Below, piece after piece: positions 21,793-33,060 of a DNA stretch of 64,000 bases. The stretch's first letter is position 1; each line of letters begins with the position of its first letter. A program made the position numbers and the translations under genes. Source of the stretch: Microcebus murinus (Eukaryota; Chordata; Mammalia; Primates; Cheirogaleidae). The notes below the pieces were generated by a model. It searched no databases. It saw only the letters and a program-made list of their open reading frames with translations, and had not been told where the DNA came from. The stretch is from positions 59,228,501 to 59,292,500 of the forward strand of contig NC_134111.1 in assembly GCF_040939455.1 (NCBI RefSeq). The letters are read 5' to 3'.

Positions 21793-22204
21793 ATATGAAC
21801 CATCTTCTTTTACACAACTATGTTTTCCTGCTGTACTCTATGCTTCTCTTCTATTTGTTAGGAAATTACATTTGTTCACAGAAATCTAAGCATAATATAA
21901 CTTCAATACACAAGCCACTGAAGCAGCATGTATTGGAAGAAATGTTATATGTGGACACATGTCATTGATATTGTTGCTGGTGAAAATAATGTGGAGAAGA
22001 ATTTTGTTGGACTGCCCTTCTAAAAAGAGGGACCTCAATTTTTATTTTCATAAGCTCTGAAATATTTACTAATTGTTGATTAGATCAAAGAAGTAAATGA
22101 TAGCAGACGATGAGGAAGAAATAAGCAGAGCGATAGGAAAAAAAACTGTTGAAATCAGAGAACAATATATGAAAAACTTGTAGGCTAACAGTTGATTGTG
22201 GGTG

Positions 22205-22640
22205 CATATCAGTTAGCTTTTGCTGTGCAGCAAACTACCCCACAACTTAGTGGCCAACAACAATAAACATTTCTTATTTTTTCACAATTTCAAGGAAGTT
22301 GGATAGTTCAGGATGACCTCACTAACATGTCTGGTGGTTGACTATCTAGTGGTTGAGATCTTGAGGGGCCTCAGCTAGAGTGGTTTACATTTGCTCTCAA
22401 GTACTCTAGTAAGCTTGACCAGGGTTCTTCACAAGCTGGTATGAGGGATCCAGCGAGCAGAAAGACAGAGTAAACTCTAATACATAAGCCCTTTCCAGGC
22501 CTTTGCTTATTTCTCATTTGCTAAGACCCCATTGGCTGAAGTAAATTGCATGGCCAAGAGTCAATTTGGGAGAGATTATCCAAGAGAATAGATGCAGGAA
22601 ACCATGAATAAATTGAGCCATTGCAGCAACAGTAAATAAT
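22205..22640 (-). mobile_element. MaLR-type LTR (MLT1-like)
   Basis: Starts with AGTTAGCTTTTGCTGTGCAGCAAACTACCCCACAACTTAGTGG, the reverse-complement end of many MLT1-type LTRs. It continues with diverged LTR sequence (TCAGCTAGAGTGG, GCTTGACCAGGG). No internal retroviral sequence is attached. Subfamily not assigned. Confidence 0.6.
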
Positions 22641-23519
22641 AACATGGAAGAATTTCTGGAAAAAAATATAGGCTTGTTGGAGAACTCAAGATATTAAATC
22701 ATAAATTTGCTGGAAATGAAGTATCAAGAGGACCACACATAAAAAGACACTTGAACCACTGGCAGGTATTAGAGATTTTTCAAGTTCTGAAAGTTGGAAA
22801 GGAGCCCCCTAGTGCATATACTAACCATCCCTAAAAGCAGTCTAAGTAAAGACTTAGAAAAACACTGTGTAGTTTATTTGGTTTATGTTATCTTTGGGGA
22901 ATAAAACAGAATAAACTCCATTAATATAATTTTTCCAAAACAAACAAAGAGGGAAAGACTAGTCCCTTTACTTCATAGGAGAACATGCTTAAAATCTTTT
23001 ATAGCAAGAACAGAAGTAGCAGCTTATATAAGAATAAAATCCCTAGCTTTAATGGTTAGAATTCCTGGTTTTATTTTTATTGGTAAATAAAAATCTCCAT
23101 GGATGGACACCCAGACATTACTACTGTTCAGGGTTTTCCTTCTACGTTGGTTAGAGTACCAAAGGCCAAATAAATTAGTGGTTTTGTAAAGGTTCAAGTT
23201 CTGAGAGGGCAAAAGTTTTAGAAAAAGTGCTCTTGCAAACACTAGCTAGGATCATTGTGTAAATAAGTAAATAAAGAAGTAATGGTAGTACACGACCTAG
23301 AGAAGGAGAGAAACAGAACTGGGGAGTTTCTGACATCTAAAGCATATGCCAAGTGATAACTCCCTTTGGTATTCAGCTTTGAGTATGAGAACAAGACAAA
23401 CAGATGGCAAGACTGTGGAAAAAATCAAAACAAGAGAACAGCTTTTAACTCATGAAATGTCAGGTTTGATAGTGAGTCTTGAGTGTTAAGTGGAATTATC
23501 TAAATCTGTATTAAAAAGA
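22641..23519. other. No gene recognised
   Basis: Unique sequence without recognised repeats or exons. Confidence 0.45.
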
Positions 23520-23524
23520 ATAAG

Positions 23525-23690
23525 TATGGACCTAGGAATCTGGCCCTCCTCTTACGAACTATGAAATATTGGTCAAGCCATTTAATGTCTCAAAGGAGCA
23601 GTTTTCTCATCAGAAAAACTGGAGATAATTGTGCTGAGCCATACAGACCACAAGGAAAATATTTCATAAAGTATAAGGCATAAAAAAATT
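23525..23690 (+). mobile_element. MIR SINE fragment
   Basis: MIR-like run of GGTCAAGCCATTTAATGTCTC, GCAGTTTTCTCATCAGAAAAACTGG and GATAATTGTGCTGAGCC. Confidence 0.6.
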
Positions 23691-25015
23691 CTTAGGTATG
23701 ATTACTACTATATTTCAATTATGAGGTGATTGTTCAATAGTTTAAGCTAATTAGAAATGTGACTGATACCCAAGCTATTCAGTTTTTTCTTATCTTGCTC
23801 TAAATACAGCTTATTTTGAACCAACTTTTAGAAAGTCTGGTGCTAAGTGGACCACAATAGGCACACTATTGCTTTTCTAATAAGTTTATTTTGATTTTCT
23901 TCCAAATTATCTAGGACCTGTTTCATGAGAACCCCTTGGTCATCCATGCTTATGTAGAGTTTAATTAATATTGTTTTCCATGCTTATGTAGAGTTTAATT
24001 AATATGTTTTCTTCTCCTATACACACTGGTGCTTAGAGATTATAATATTTTTTCATTCTCATTGTAAACTTATTTGAATAACTATAAATATCAAAATTTT
24101 GCTTACCAAAAATTATCTGCACAATTGAGCATTTTCTGGGCCTATTTAGTAAAAATTTATATTTTTAAATATTTTATAACATATAAAATAAAATATTTTT
24201 TAAAAAGCTTCAAAAAAGTATAGCTTAAATGAGAAATCAAAAGGGTCATAATGTTTCATATATATGCCTCTGATGACCAATTATCATTTTTATGCCCTTC
24301 CTTAATTATAATCATTCATGCCTAAAACTTGCTCAGAACAGATATGTGGAATAGTACAATTCTCATGAGCCTTTAATACTATCATCAGTTTAATTATGTT
24401 AATGAACAGTTTCTTTTATACCCAAAAGGCCTATCGCACAGTCCTCTACCAAATGATAATCAGATTTTATAAATATTTACATTTGACTAGCTGAGTATAA
24501 TATGTTAAAGGACAAAACTTAATAGCAAAATGGTAATACATCATTTTCTAAAAGTGAATCAGCAAAGGAATGGACCTGGCACATGACAGTGATTACTTAG
24601 ATGTCAAGTCCATTGTGAACTAGGGCTAGATTGGGATAAGGAAAAACCTAAAGAATGACTTTCAAGCCACAGTGACTCAGGAAATCAGTCTAGCCCTGAG
24701 TCATACACGATTATAGGAATCTAAAATCCATTCTAAGGCTTCCACAAGGTGTTAAACTAAGATGTCATCCAGACAATTCTTCTATCAGTAAAACTCTCAA
24801 GGCCAACCCACTTCTCCTCAGCTCTCTTTCGCTACATAACCTTATCTCCTGACCCAGGGAAACATAAATCTTCAAGTACAATGGTTCTGGTGAAGAGAAA
24901 CCCGGGGACTCTCATGAGAACACTTCCACTGGGCTAAGAGAAAGTCTTCTTTCCACATCTTGACCACTTTACTCTGTGTACTGATCCTCATAAGAGAAGT
25001 ACATGCTTCTGCATG
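23691..25015. other. No gene recognised
   Basis: Very AT-rich unique DNA containing the 34-bp duplication at 23944. Confidence 0.45.
23944..24010 (+). repeat. 33-34-bp tandem duplication
   Basis: Two consecutive units beginning CCATGCTTATGTAGAGTTTA and ending GTTTT; they differ by a single T in the AATATTG/AATATG junction. Confidence 0.95.
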
Positions 25016-25019
25016 TAAT

Positions 25020-25215
25020 ATTAGTAATAATAAAAATAACAGCTGAGATTTATTGAATTCTAAGCAATTTACAAATGCTAATTCAATCAATTCATTCAAC
25101 ACTTATAAAGCAGGTAATGATAGTATGTCCATTTTACAGATAAGAAAACTGGGGCATCAAAAAAAATCAATCAACTTGGAGAAGATCATATAGATGCCAA
25201 AGAGCAGGGTTGGAA
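25020..25215 (-). mobile_element. MIR SINE
   Basis: Reverse complement MIR: AGCTGAGATTTATTGAATTC near the 3' end, then TCCATTTTACAGATAAGAAAACTGGGGC and the AGAGCAGGGTTGGAAT block. Confidence 0.85.
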
Positions 25216-25239
25216 TATAATCAAGAATGGATAAGGTAA

Positions 25240-25345
25240 TGGGAATATTATTAATATTTAATAATTACAATGTTTTGCAGGCTTATTGGGTGCCAGATAA
25301 TGTGCTGTATTTCTTAATGTATTATTTTATTTAATTTTCATGGAA
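25240..25345 (-). mobile_element. MIR SINE fragment, second copy
   Basis: Begins a second MIR 3' end (GCTTATTGGGTGCCAGATAATGTGCTG), which points to an independent adjacent insertion or duplication. Confidence 0.55.
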
Positions 25346-25805
25346 GAAACTTCCACTGGAGAAGCCTTCCAGATCTCTTTCTGCTTCTTTTCACAATCAT
25401 CCACAGAAAATAAAGAATAACTCCTTTGTTTGATGAATTGTGGAGAAGGAATTGGGCCTGGGTATGCAAGCTCTCCTTCTCAGGCACAGGGAAAGAATTT
25501 TCTGCTTGTAGAAAATATAATCTCATCTGCTCTACGCCATGACATAAATTTAAGAGGGAAGACTGTGTCTCCTGCTAGGGAGTTCTGCAGTTTGGGGGTA
25601 AGTTGATTTCAGAGGAGTTCTGGTTTTTTCAGTTACACACCAAAATCATGGCTTCCAATGTAAGCTTAATCTGCAATAAAGCTGATCTCTTGCTCTTTAC
25701 ACACTGAACTCCTAAATCTGTACCTCACTTAATTCTGAATTTAGGCAGGGATTATAGGTATCATTCATTAGCACCCCCTCTCACTCTTAGCATCTTATAA
25801 GGAAG
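25346..25805. other. No gene recognised
   Basis: Unique sequence. The minus-strand 62-codon frame lacks splice context. Confidence 0.4.
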
Positions 25806-26070
25806 ATATTAATTTCATCTATGTCTTAGCTAAAATGTCACCTAAAGAAGTTATCCTTGACTATCCAAAATATCTTCCCAAGGTAACCTGATCACATCAC
25901 TTGGTGCATTTTCTTCTGGTCACTTCTTACTTCATATTAACTTGCTGTTTATAATTCATTTTTTTGTTGTTTGTTACCTCTACTGAAATTTAGGCTCCTG
26001 TGTCTAACATAGCACCTAACATAGAGCACAATCAGTGAATATTTATTAAATAAGTGAATGAATTACGAGT
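25806..26070 (+). mobile_element. LINE L2 3' end
   Basis: L2 blocks AAAATGTCACCTAAAGAAGTTATCCTTGACTATCC, ACTGAAATTTAGGCTCCTG, and the terminus CAGTGAATATTTATTAAATAAGTGAATGAAT. Confidence 0.85.
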
Positions 26071-26079
26071 GAAATAATG

Positions 26080-26220
26080 GCACTTTTACAGATTAAAAAA
26101 AAGTGAAGTTTAGAGAAGTTAATAATTTTTCCATGGTCATTCAGCTAAAAAACAGGTAGTATTATACAATATCTGATTGACTACAGAGTTTAATTTCTTA
26201 ATCCCTAAGGTATTCCACCT
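26080..26220 (-). mobile_element. MIR SINE fragment
   Basis: CACTTTTACAGATTAAAAAAAAGTGAAGTTTAGAGAAGTTAA, then CCATGGTCATTCAGCTAAAAA, as in reverse-complement MIR. Directly abuts the preceding L2. Confidence 0.6.
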
Positions 26221-26632
26221 CAACAATGTTCATTCTATAAATCATAACATAATGTTATGTTAAAGACTGAGATTTATATTAACACTGTATCTATACACCA
26301 AAACAGGTTTTGATGAGGTGGTTTTCTTCAAACCAAACTAGTTTTATGATTAAAGGACAGCTTTTTCAAGACAGGTTTACCTGATTAATCCATCAACATA
26401 GTCACACACTCAACTATATAAGAACAGAGACTGAGACAATTTCCATGAAAGAGAACTTAAACATTCTCCTTTGACATTTGAAATGAATCCATTATATACC
26501 CTCAACCTCAGATCTTAGTGAGAAAATTGGTCATTTGGTCATGTAAGGCAAGGCAAGGTTAGACGGTAGCACAGTGACTTGTTTATAGCTCCAATGTGCC
26601 ATAAGACGAGGCAGGGCTCCACCCATATGGTT
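26221..26632. other. No gene recognised
   Basis: Unique sequence up to the microsatellite. Confidence 0.4.
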
Positions 26633-26645
26633 CGTGTGTGTGTGT

Positions 26646-26705
<60 letters not shown>

Positions 26706-26755
26706 ATGAGACAGTGTGTGCATGTGAGTGTGTGAGAGAGTGTGTGTGTGTTTGT
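26633..26755 (+). repeat. Compound (TG)n(AG)n microsatellite
   Basis: A TG run (26633-26660) joins an uninterrupted AG run of 22 units (26661-26704), then a degenerate TG/GAGA stretch. The apparent open frames on both strands (poly ER, poly SL) are translations of this repeat. Confidence 0.98.
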
Positions 26756-26811
26756 ATTAGAAGAATGGCCATGTTGACTAAGCACTGTGTTAGTCTAGTA
26801 TAGGAGGTATG

Positions 26812-27310
26812 CATTAATTTCTTATTGCTACTGTACAAATTCACTACAAACTTAGTGGCTCCAACAAAATGAATTATCTTCAGTTCTGTAGGTCAGAAAT
26901 CTGATGGAAGTTTCACTAAGCTAAAATCAAAGTATAAGCAGGACTGCATTATTTCTGGAGGTTCTAAAGGGAGAATCTGTTTCTTTGCCTTTTCAAGCTT
27001 CTAGAGTCTGGCCTTGGCTTGTGGCCCATTTTCCCCATCTTCAACACTGGCAAAGATGAGTCAAGTCCTTTTCACATCACATCACTCTGACCTCCTCCTC
27101 TACATCTCTCTTCTACTTTTATGAATCTTTGTGATTACACTGGGCTCACTTGAGTAGTCTAAGCTAATTTCCCTATTTTAAAGTCAGCCTATTAGCACCT
27201 TTAACTCCATCTGTTCATTGAATTCTCCTTTTCTAAGTAATGTAACATATTCTCAGGTTCTGAGGATTAGGATGTGGACAACCAGTCTGCCTACCATGAG
27301 GCCAGGGACT
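26812..27310 (-). mobile_element. MaLR-type LTR (MLT1-like)
   Basis: Reverse-complement LTR: TTCTTATTGCTACTGTACAAATTCACTACAAACTTAGTGGC at one end, GCCTTTTCAAGCTTCTAGAG in the middle, and GAGGATTAGGATGTGGACAACC with GCCTACCATG at the other end. No retroviral genes attached, so a solo LTR. Confidence 0.75.
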
Positions 27311-27399
27311 AGGTTTTAGGAAGCACCACTCTAGATTCTTTCCTGGTGATCTTTCTGGTTAACCATTCTGAGAATATCCTCTTTGTTCTGGAAGCAAAA

Positions 27400-27580
27400 T
27401 GAATAACAACTTTGGAGGTAGGCAGATTTACGCTTCCACCCAAGTTCTACCAGGTACTACCTGAGTGACTAACTTAGGATATTTACCTCTTAAGCACACT
27501 AAAAGAAGTAAATAAGAATACAAATATGTTATATCTGCACAGTTCTGACAACTAGTAGATGATAAGCAAACAGTACTTCT
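27400..27580 (+). mobile_element. MIR SINE fragment
   Basis: Diverged MIR: GGTAGGCAGATTTACGCTTCCACCC, CTGAGTGACTAACTTAGGATATTTACCTC. Moderate support. Confidence 0.5.
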
Positions 27581-27699
27581 TTCCATCTTCTCCAGCCCTA
27601 GTATAGCTATGAATCTATCTGCAATCCTCCAAACTGGCTTTATCCCTTATTTTCGCAGACTGATTAATCTTATAATTCTCTAGTTAAAGCCAGAATTTT

Positions 27700-27965
27700 A
27701 TTAATTCATTGATTTAGAAATATTTATTGCATTATCTCCTATGTGCCAAGTACTGTGCTAGAAGCTGGGGATGCAAGAGCAAACACAAGAAGAGAATATA
27801 ATTCTTGCTCTCAGAAGCTGTGGTCCAGTAGGGAAGGCAGATTTTGTTATGAAAAGGGAAGTTCGAGTTATTTATGGGCCCAAACCAGAAAACTAACCTA
27901 ATATGGAAAATCAGGAAAGATTTCCTGTGCAAGTGAAATTTAAGCAGAGGTCTTTGTGCATTTTT
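27700..27965 (-). mobile_element. LINE L2 3' end (segment 1 of 2)
   Basis: Reverse complement L2: CCTATGTGCCAAGTACTGTGCTAGAAGCTGGGGATGC, then CAGAAGCTGTGGTCCAGTAGGG. Interrupted by the MER20 that follows. Confidence 0.8.
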
Positions 27966-28160
27966 TAATAAGGTCCCTATCAACATTTTGAGTGGGACAA
28001 AATTCCTGAAAAGGAAATGCCCCGAGCTCTGTAGTACATTTAGCCTGCCTGGTGCCTGCTGCCCACTAAGAGCAGAATAGTCACTGCAACCACCACAAAC
28101 TTCCCCACACAACTCCAAATGCCTCCTGGGGAACAAGAGCAACTTTGGCTGAGAGAAGAA
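27966..28160 (-). mobile_element. MER20-like hAT DNA transposon
   Basis: Matches the reverse complement of MER20, with blocks resembling CAACATTTTG-GGGACAAAATTC, GTAGTACATTTAGC-CTGCC, CTGCTGCCCACTAAGAGCAG, and the terminal CCTCCTGGGGAACAAGAG-CAACTTTGGCTGAGAG. The element lies inside the L2. As a family, MER20 copies are known to have been used as regulatory elements in placental mammals; nothing in this copy shows that. Confidence 0.65.
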
Positions 28161-28400
28161 AAGGAAGGATTAGTTCCCTCCAGAGAAGAGAACAGAACAA
28201 GCAAAGGCAGATGGTGATACGCAGCATTTCTTTGGGGCAACCCCCTGGATCTGGATGGGAGGGGGCCACAGAGGGAGAGGCATCAGACGAAGCTGCAGAG
28301 TTAAGCAGGTACACAGAACCCTGGGAAGGATGGATGCAAGCCTTTAAGGGTTTTAACCGGAAGAATAAAAGGATCAGATTTGCTTCATATCTAAAATGCT
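28161..28400 (-). mobile_element. LINE L2 (segment 2 of 2)
   Basis: L2 resumes: AACAGAACAAGCAAAGGCAG and GCCTTTAAGGGTTTTAACCGGAAGAATAAAAGGATCAGATTTGC, the reverse complement of the L2 block that reads ACCCTTCAATGGCTCCC in the sense strand. The 99-codon frame here is not coding. Confidence 0.65.
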
Positions 28401-31400
28401 GCTTCATCCTAAAGTTTAATTCCAGTTTGGGAATATGGTGCTAATAGCTCCTGTCATTTCCTTTTTTTTCCCAATTTTTATTCTAAATATGTATTTCTGC
28501 CACATCCTCTTGGTAATGAGGGCCTAGACAACTTCATCTAAGAAGTGCACAACACACTGCCTTCTACAACAGCTCATTGGAATTAAAGGATCATCATACA
28601 GTTCTTCCCCCTCTTTCACTTTGCTTCTCTACATTTTATCCTTCATTACTGAGTATCATATTTACCACAGATCAGAAAGAGAAAAAAAAAGCTTAACTTG
28701 TTTCAATTGTTGCATTCAAAATTCCAAATCTTATTATCTGGACATTTGTCAGAATGGGAGAAACAAAGTGGTATGTGTCTATCCACGTAAAATTCATGAT
28801 CAGATATTAAATTATTTTCAAACTGAAATTCTGGTAGCAACTAACTAGTCCTACATTTATAAAAATCGAAGGAATTCGCAATAAGTACTAGGAAGTGGTG
28901 AGTGTTTCATTGTTGTCAATAGTTTATAGTTTTAAGCAGTTCAAGCTCTTCACTTCTATTGAGCAACTGAGTGAAATAACACTTGGATTTAGTTTTTCCT
29001 ATAACTTCACATGGTTTCTACTTGATTGCAGTTTTCTGAAAATGCTGTCACCTGTTGGTAGAATTATTAGAACAATCACACTGACTGGAAATAGCAGCAC
29101 CAACGTTTTTCACTATGTTTAATATTTTTAAATCCCACAGTTGTTGATCTTTGTTGTTTAAAGAAGAAAAAAGCAATATTGCCATAACACCAAAAGAGAT
29201 TATTTTTAAAAATGAAAAGAATTATGCATAAATGAAATAATATAAAATCTTCAAATCAACTTTCCAATTGGAAATCAATAAAATTAAGTCTTTACAAAGA
29301 CTAGTGATAGATAAAATTTTTTAGTAGGTAGGAAGTAGTCTAGGTCCCATATTCACAAGAAACCTCTGAATAAGAAATTTCATTTGATGTTGAGATGGCA
29401 TAAGAAATAGGATGTGTTTTCCAGGCCTTAAACAATTGATAACTTATGGCCAAATATATAATTCTTTTTAAATCTCATTTATTAAGGACCTGATGACATA
29501 GTTATTTATTCATAGTTCCACCATCATAGATGGTGAGTTATAATGTAAAATCTAAATTGTCATATTGAGTGACAAATTAGTTGAAGAATATGGATTGAAT
29601 AAAGCTAAAGATAAAAGTTGTAACTATAAGAAGAAAATTAATAACTGTAGAAGTCTACATTAGAATGGGAGTAAGAAACTGTTTCACCTTTGTTCTCACA
29701 AAAGAATAAGAGATTTCTTGGTACATCACTTTAAACAGTGTCTCAAATATTACATGAAGAAGATTTAGAAGGAGCTCAACAAAAGAAATCAACAAAATGG
29801 CAGAGAAAAATTGATATTTTAATTTAGCTTACCAATGTTTTCCACATGTGTTCCAAAATTTAAAAATTATTTCTGTGGACTCAAAAGACTATCTAAAATG
29901 TTATGTTATATGGCAATGCCTATAAAAAAAACTTTATCTAAATATCTACCTGTAGTAGTTCATGTTTTCTATACTAAAGGTATAACTGAATAAAACACAT
30001 TTTACTTTCACCTTTGTCTCTATTTTAATTTAACCTCAAAATGTACATATTATAAACCTAATTAAAAACAGAATATCCTGTTTAAATAAGTCTATGTATT
30101 TGTAAAACTAAATATAGTAAAAGATCAAAAACCCACTTTCCAAACAAGTATCTGAAAGCCTTAATTCAGTCTATTTTACCAAAAATAAGAAAATTATTGT
30201 GCAATTGTTTGATAGCATTCATGAGTAGCATGATTTTAATTGCCAATACTTAAAAGTAGAATTCTAGGACTAACAATTTTGATAAGCTAAAATTCTGTTT
30301 GAGCCAATATTGCATTTTAAATAGGCAAGATAATTTCAGCAATAGTATAGGGAGTCCCTCATATCAGTGCTTTGAATGCACACTACACAAAAGACCACAA
30401 TTAAACAATTTGGTTGTCATTAGTCATGTAGATTTTAGAGTAAGAGCTTTTGCTTTGACAATTCTAAGCCTAGAACACTGAAAATGTCTTAAGTCAAAGT
30501 ACAAGTTAAAGTGATAGTACCAAAATGCAAATTCTTTCTTTATTCAATGTAAAAACAATCAATCATTTTAGTCTCATGATAATGACTTAAAAAATAAATC
30601 TGGTTAATGGTCATTTAGTGGCTCTATGTAGACACAGCTCAAAATTAATTTAGTATGTACATACATTAAAATACCTTTCTACTAATTCATGAAGATCCAC
30701 TTTGAATGTCTATCACACTTTTCTGAAACATAATGATGGATTGATATTTGAGCTCACTTGATAAAGTCAGTAACTTTTTCCCTAAAGCATTAGGTAAACA
30801 CAAAATCACTTTTGTAATTTCTTAAAGACATATGCATAAATCTACTACACCACATCTTCATACATTTAAGTAATTACAGAAAAACAGAACAAATACAAAC
30901 AAAACAAAATAAACATAATATCGTATCCTGCTAAAGAGAATAAAATCTAAAATAGATTACAATACGATATATAAATTTTCTGGTGCAAATGTTCATCCAC
31001 TCATTAGGGTAGAATACAAATCATCTGATGACTGCTATGTTTAATTTGCATATATGCTAATTAATTTTGTGAGCTATTATTTGCTTTGACAGGATTACTT
31101 GCTTCCCTAGAGAACAACCTCACCAAAAAGCTGTAATTTCTAATCTTCAATGGGTTTTGGAAACAGATTTCTCTAGTTCATTCAAATGATATAAAGATGG
31201 CTTCCTTTTTAAAAGTTATTCTCTGCTAAATGTTGTTTGCATTAGTGTACTCTTATGCTAGTGTACTGTAGTGTCATGTATTACTTCAAGTAGTAAGAAA
31301 ACATACAGAGAACATTTAAATATATAAACATCATTAAATACATTCAAATGGAGAAAAGTAGAAGAGATTTTTTACCTCTAAACAAAGTTTGATATAATTT

Positions 31401-32490
31401 TTCCTTAAAAAAATCAATATCAAAACAGGAACATCAAATTTACTCATTTTTTGTTAAAAGTGTGGAAACTACAGCATTAGATACATGAATCTTGGAAAAC
31501 TCTACTTTGCATGGTGTAGGATTCCTTCAGCTGTTGCTATAGAAAAGCAGATATATTTTCCTTTGAGATCTATAAATATAGTAAGCAATTACAATGGCCT
31601 TTAAATACTCATATTTCACATTTTTACCCAAATATTAAATATCATTTTAAAATTATGACACAATTAAAAATAAATCATATAAATGGTGTGGTGCTGGTAC
31701 ACTAAACAGGAATTAGTACATACTAATTCATACTATGCTGAATTAGTAGCATACACAGCTAAAACAAAAAAAAGTAAAGGTGTAAAAGCAAGGTGAACAG
31801 CACTGCAATTAAAGTTTGACTCAGGTCATTACATTTCACACTTAACATAAATGCACAATTATTGACCTGTCTTAGTAAGGGCTATTTATTATATACCATG
31901 GGTTATTCTGTACTCTCAGAAGTTAAATGGTTAATGTAAAGCCAAAACTCTCTAATAAGTTTGATATAATGCCAATATTTTTAGTTGAACACTTTTTTCT
32001 TATAGAAATATTGTTAAAGACATAAAGAATAAGCACAATGAAGTATAATTACCTATCATATTAATCCTGTCATTGTTTTTCAAAATATAATCACAGAGAA
32101 AGTACCAGTCTTATTTCTCTTTCTACTTACCTGAGGGAAATTTTATTTTGGCCAGTACCCAGGCAATCAACTTTCCTAGTTACCTTTCTGCATATCTAAA
32201 TGCATATCTAAACAGCACATACAGAATGCATAAAAGAAACCATGTAGCATAACAGTGAAGTGACTTCTCTGGGAGTTACCTTACTTTTATGAAATGTACA
32301 AGTGAAAAAAACCACCAATCCCTCAACAAGCTGTTAGCTGAGATGGACACATTTTATTTTTCCAGAAAAAAAATCTTTCTAAAGGAAACACTAGTCCACA
32401 AAGGCAGACAGCATCAACAATTAGTCATGTTAATAGTCAAATCTTTTTGGGAGAAATAAAATCACAGAACCAAGCAAAGAACATACTCAC
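28401..32490. other. PDE1A intron sequence, mostly unique
   Basis: This 4 kb is immediately 3' of the PDE1A exon in transcript orientation. It is AT-rich and I recognise no repeat and no second exon. The near absence of interspersed repeats, compared with the dense repeats to the left, is notable. Confidence 0.6.
32484..32490 (-). promoter_or_regulatory. PDE1A: PDE1A 5' splice site (donor)
   Basis: On the minus strand the exon ends AAAGGAAT and the intron begins GTGAGTATGT, a near-perfect U1 consensus. The splice falls after the second base of a codon. An ATN codon completed by the next exon gives Ile or Met, in line with the ...LKGI... junction I recall for human PDE1A. Confidence 0.9.
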
Positions 32491-32591
32491 ATTCCTTTCA
32501 GGCGCTGCCACATTATTTCAGTGTGTTCTCCTATGAGATACTTAAAAGTGGTGTTTTCCAATTCTTCAATTTCTGTAGCACTTGACCCCAT
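32491..32591 (-). CDS. PDE1A: PDE1A N-terminal coding exon (partial gene)
   Basis: Ca2+/calmodulin-dependent 3',5'-cyclic nucleotide phosphodiesterase 1A hydrolyses cGMP and, less well, cAMP in the cytosol of neurons, smooth muscle, kidney and sperm. This exon encodes the first 33 residues plus two bases. The translation begins MGSSATEIEELENTTFKYL and ends EIMWQRLKG, the N terminus of the MGSSATE isoforms. The MWQRLKG stretch is the start of the first calmodulin-binding helix; the second site, the HD-type catalytic domain and its metal ligands lie in exons outside this window. The ATG is chosen because its context, ACCATGG, is strong and it matches the known isoform start. Compared with the human sequence as I remember it, residues 20, 23 and 26 differ (Ile, His, Ile here for Thr, Gln, Lys). 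Intact exon, no sign of pseudogenisation. Confidence 0.95.
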
Positions 32592-32601
32592 GGTGATGCT
32601 C
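32592..32601 (-). other. PDE1A: PDE1A 5' UTR bases of the coding exon
   Basis: Ten untranslated bases (GAGCATCACC) lie between a possible acceptor TTGCTTTAG (ending at 32602) and the ATG. If that acceptor is used, the exon starts at 32601; if not, the 5' UTR continues upstream. The polypyrimidine tract is only moderate. Confidence 0.5.
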
Positions 32602-32877
32602 CTAAAGCAATACAGTTACAGTCAGTTTCAGCAGCCAGAACAAGCATTCCTCAGTCCACTACAAATCTCAAACAGTTATACAGTAGCATCTCTTATCTAA
32701 TCAAAACAGTGCTGATGTGCAAAGCTGAGGGAAGCCTCTGCCAGAATCGCTTATTGACTTTGACAGGCACATCCCCTGTTCACCACATCACCCCCCTCAA
32801 GCAGACAGCAGTATAAACAGATGCTCTAACCTCACAGGAACAATCCGCACATGTGAGCCTGCTACTGTACTACTGAC

Positions 32878-33060
32878 CGACTGAGTACTCAAGCTCTCCG
32901 GAAAAGCAACTCATCTGTTACTGTTCTGTGCACTGAAGCACATAAGAATTCCTACAGCTTGCGAGCTCTATTATGCACAAGAGAAACGTGAATGACTTTC
33001 TTGCACTCCAGAAGAGGCTAAATTCCTCCCTACCAACGGAACGAGAGCAGGATGTAATAA
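32878..33060 (-). other. PDE1A: Candidate PDE1A 5' untranslated first exon and promoter-proximal region
   Basis: Minus-strand sequence reading CTTGAGTACTCAGTCG is followed at 32877 by a possible donor GTCAGT. Joined to the acceptor at 32602 it would give a 276-base intron and a short leader. The surrounding 32650-33350 is repeat-free and somewhat richer in GC than its flanks, as expected near a non-CpG-island promoter. The upstream boundary is not visible, and no convincing TATA box was found. This is inference only. Confidence 0.35.

Larger units (their letters stand above)
20990..22204. other. No gene recognised
   Basis: Unique sequence containing the paired palindromes at 21724-21792. The 98-codon frame at 21593-21889 spans those palindromes but has no recognised similarity. 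Confidence 0.45.

Noticed and set aside
26531..26844. Serine-leucine and arginine-glutamate repeat frames
   Set aside because: Translations of the TG/AG microsatellite.
1..32490. Search for the next PDE1A coding exon (RCLVKQLERGDVNVVDLKK region) on the minus strand
   Set aside because: No sequence encoding that region with splice sites was found by eye, so the intron probably extends beyond the window.
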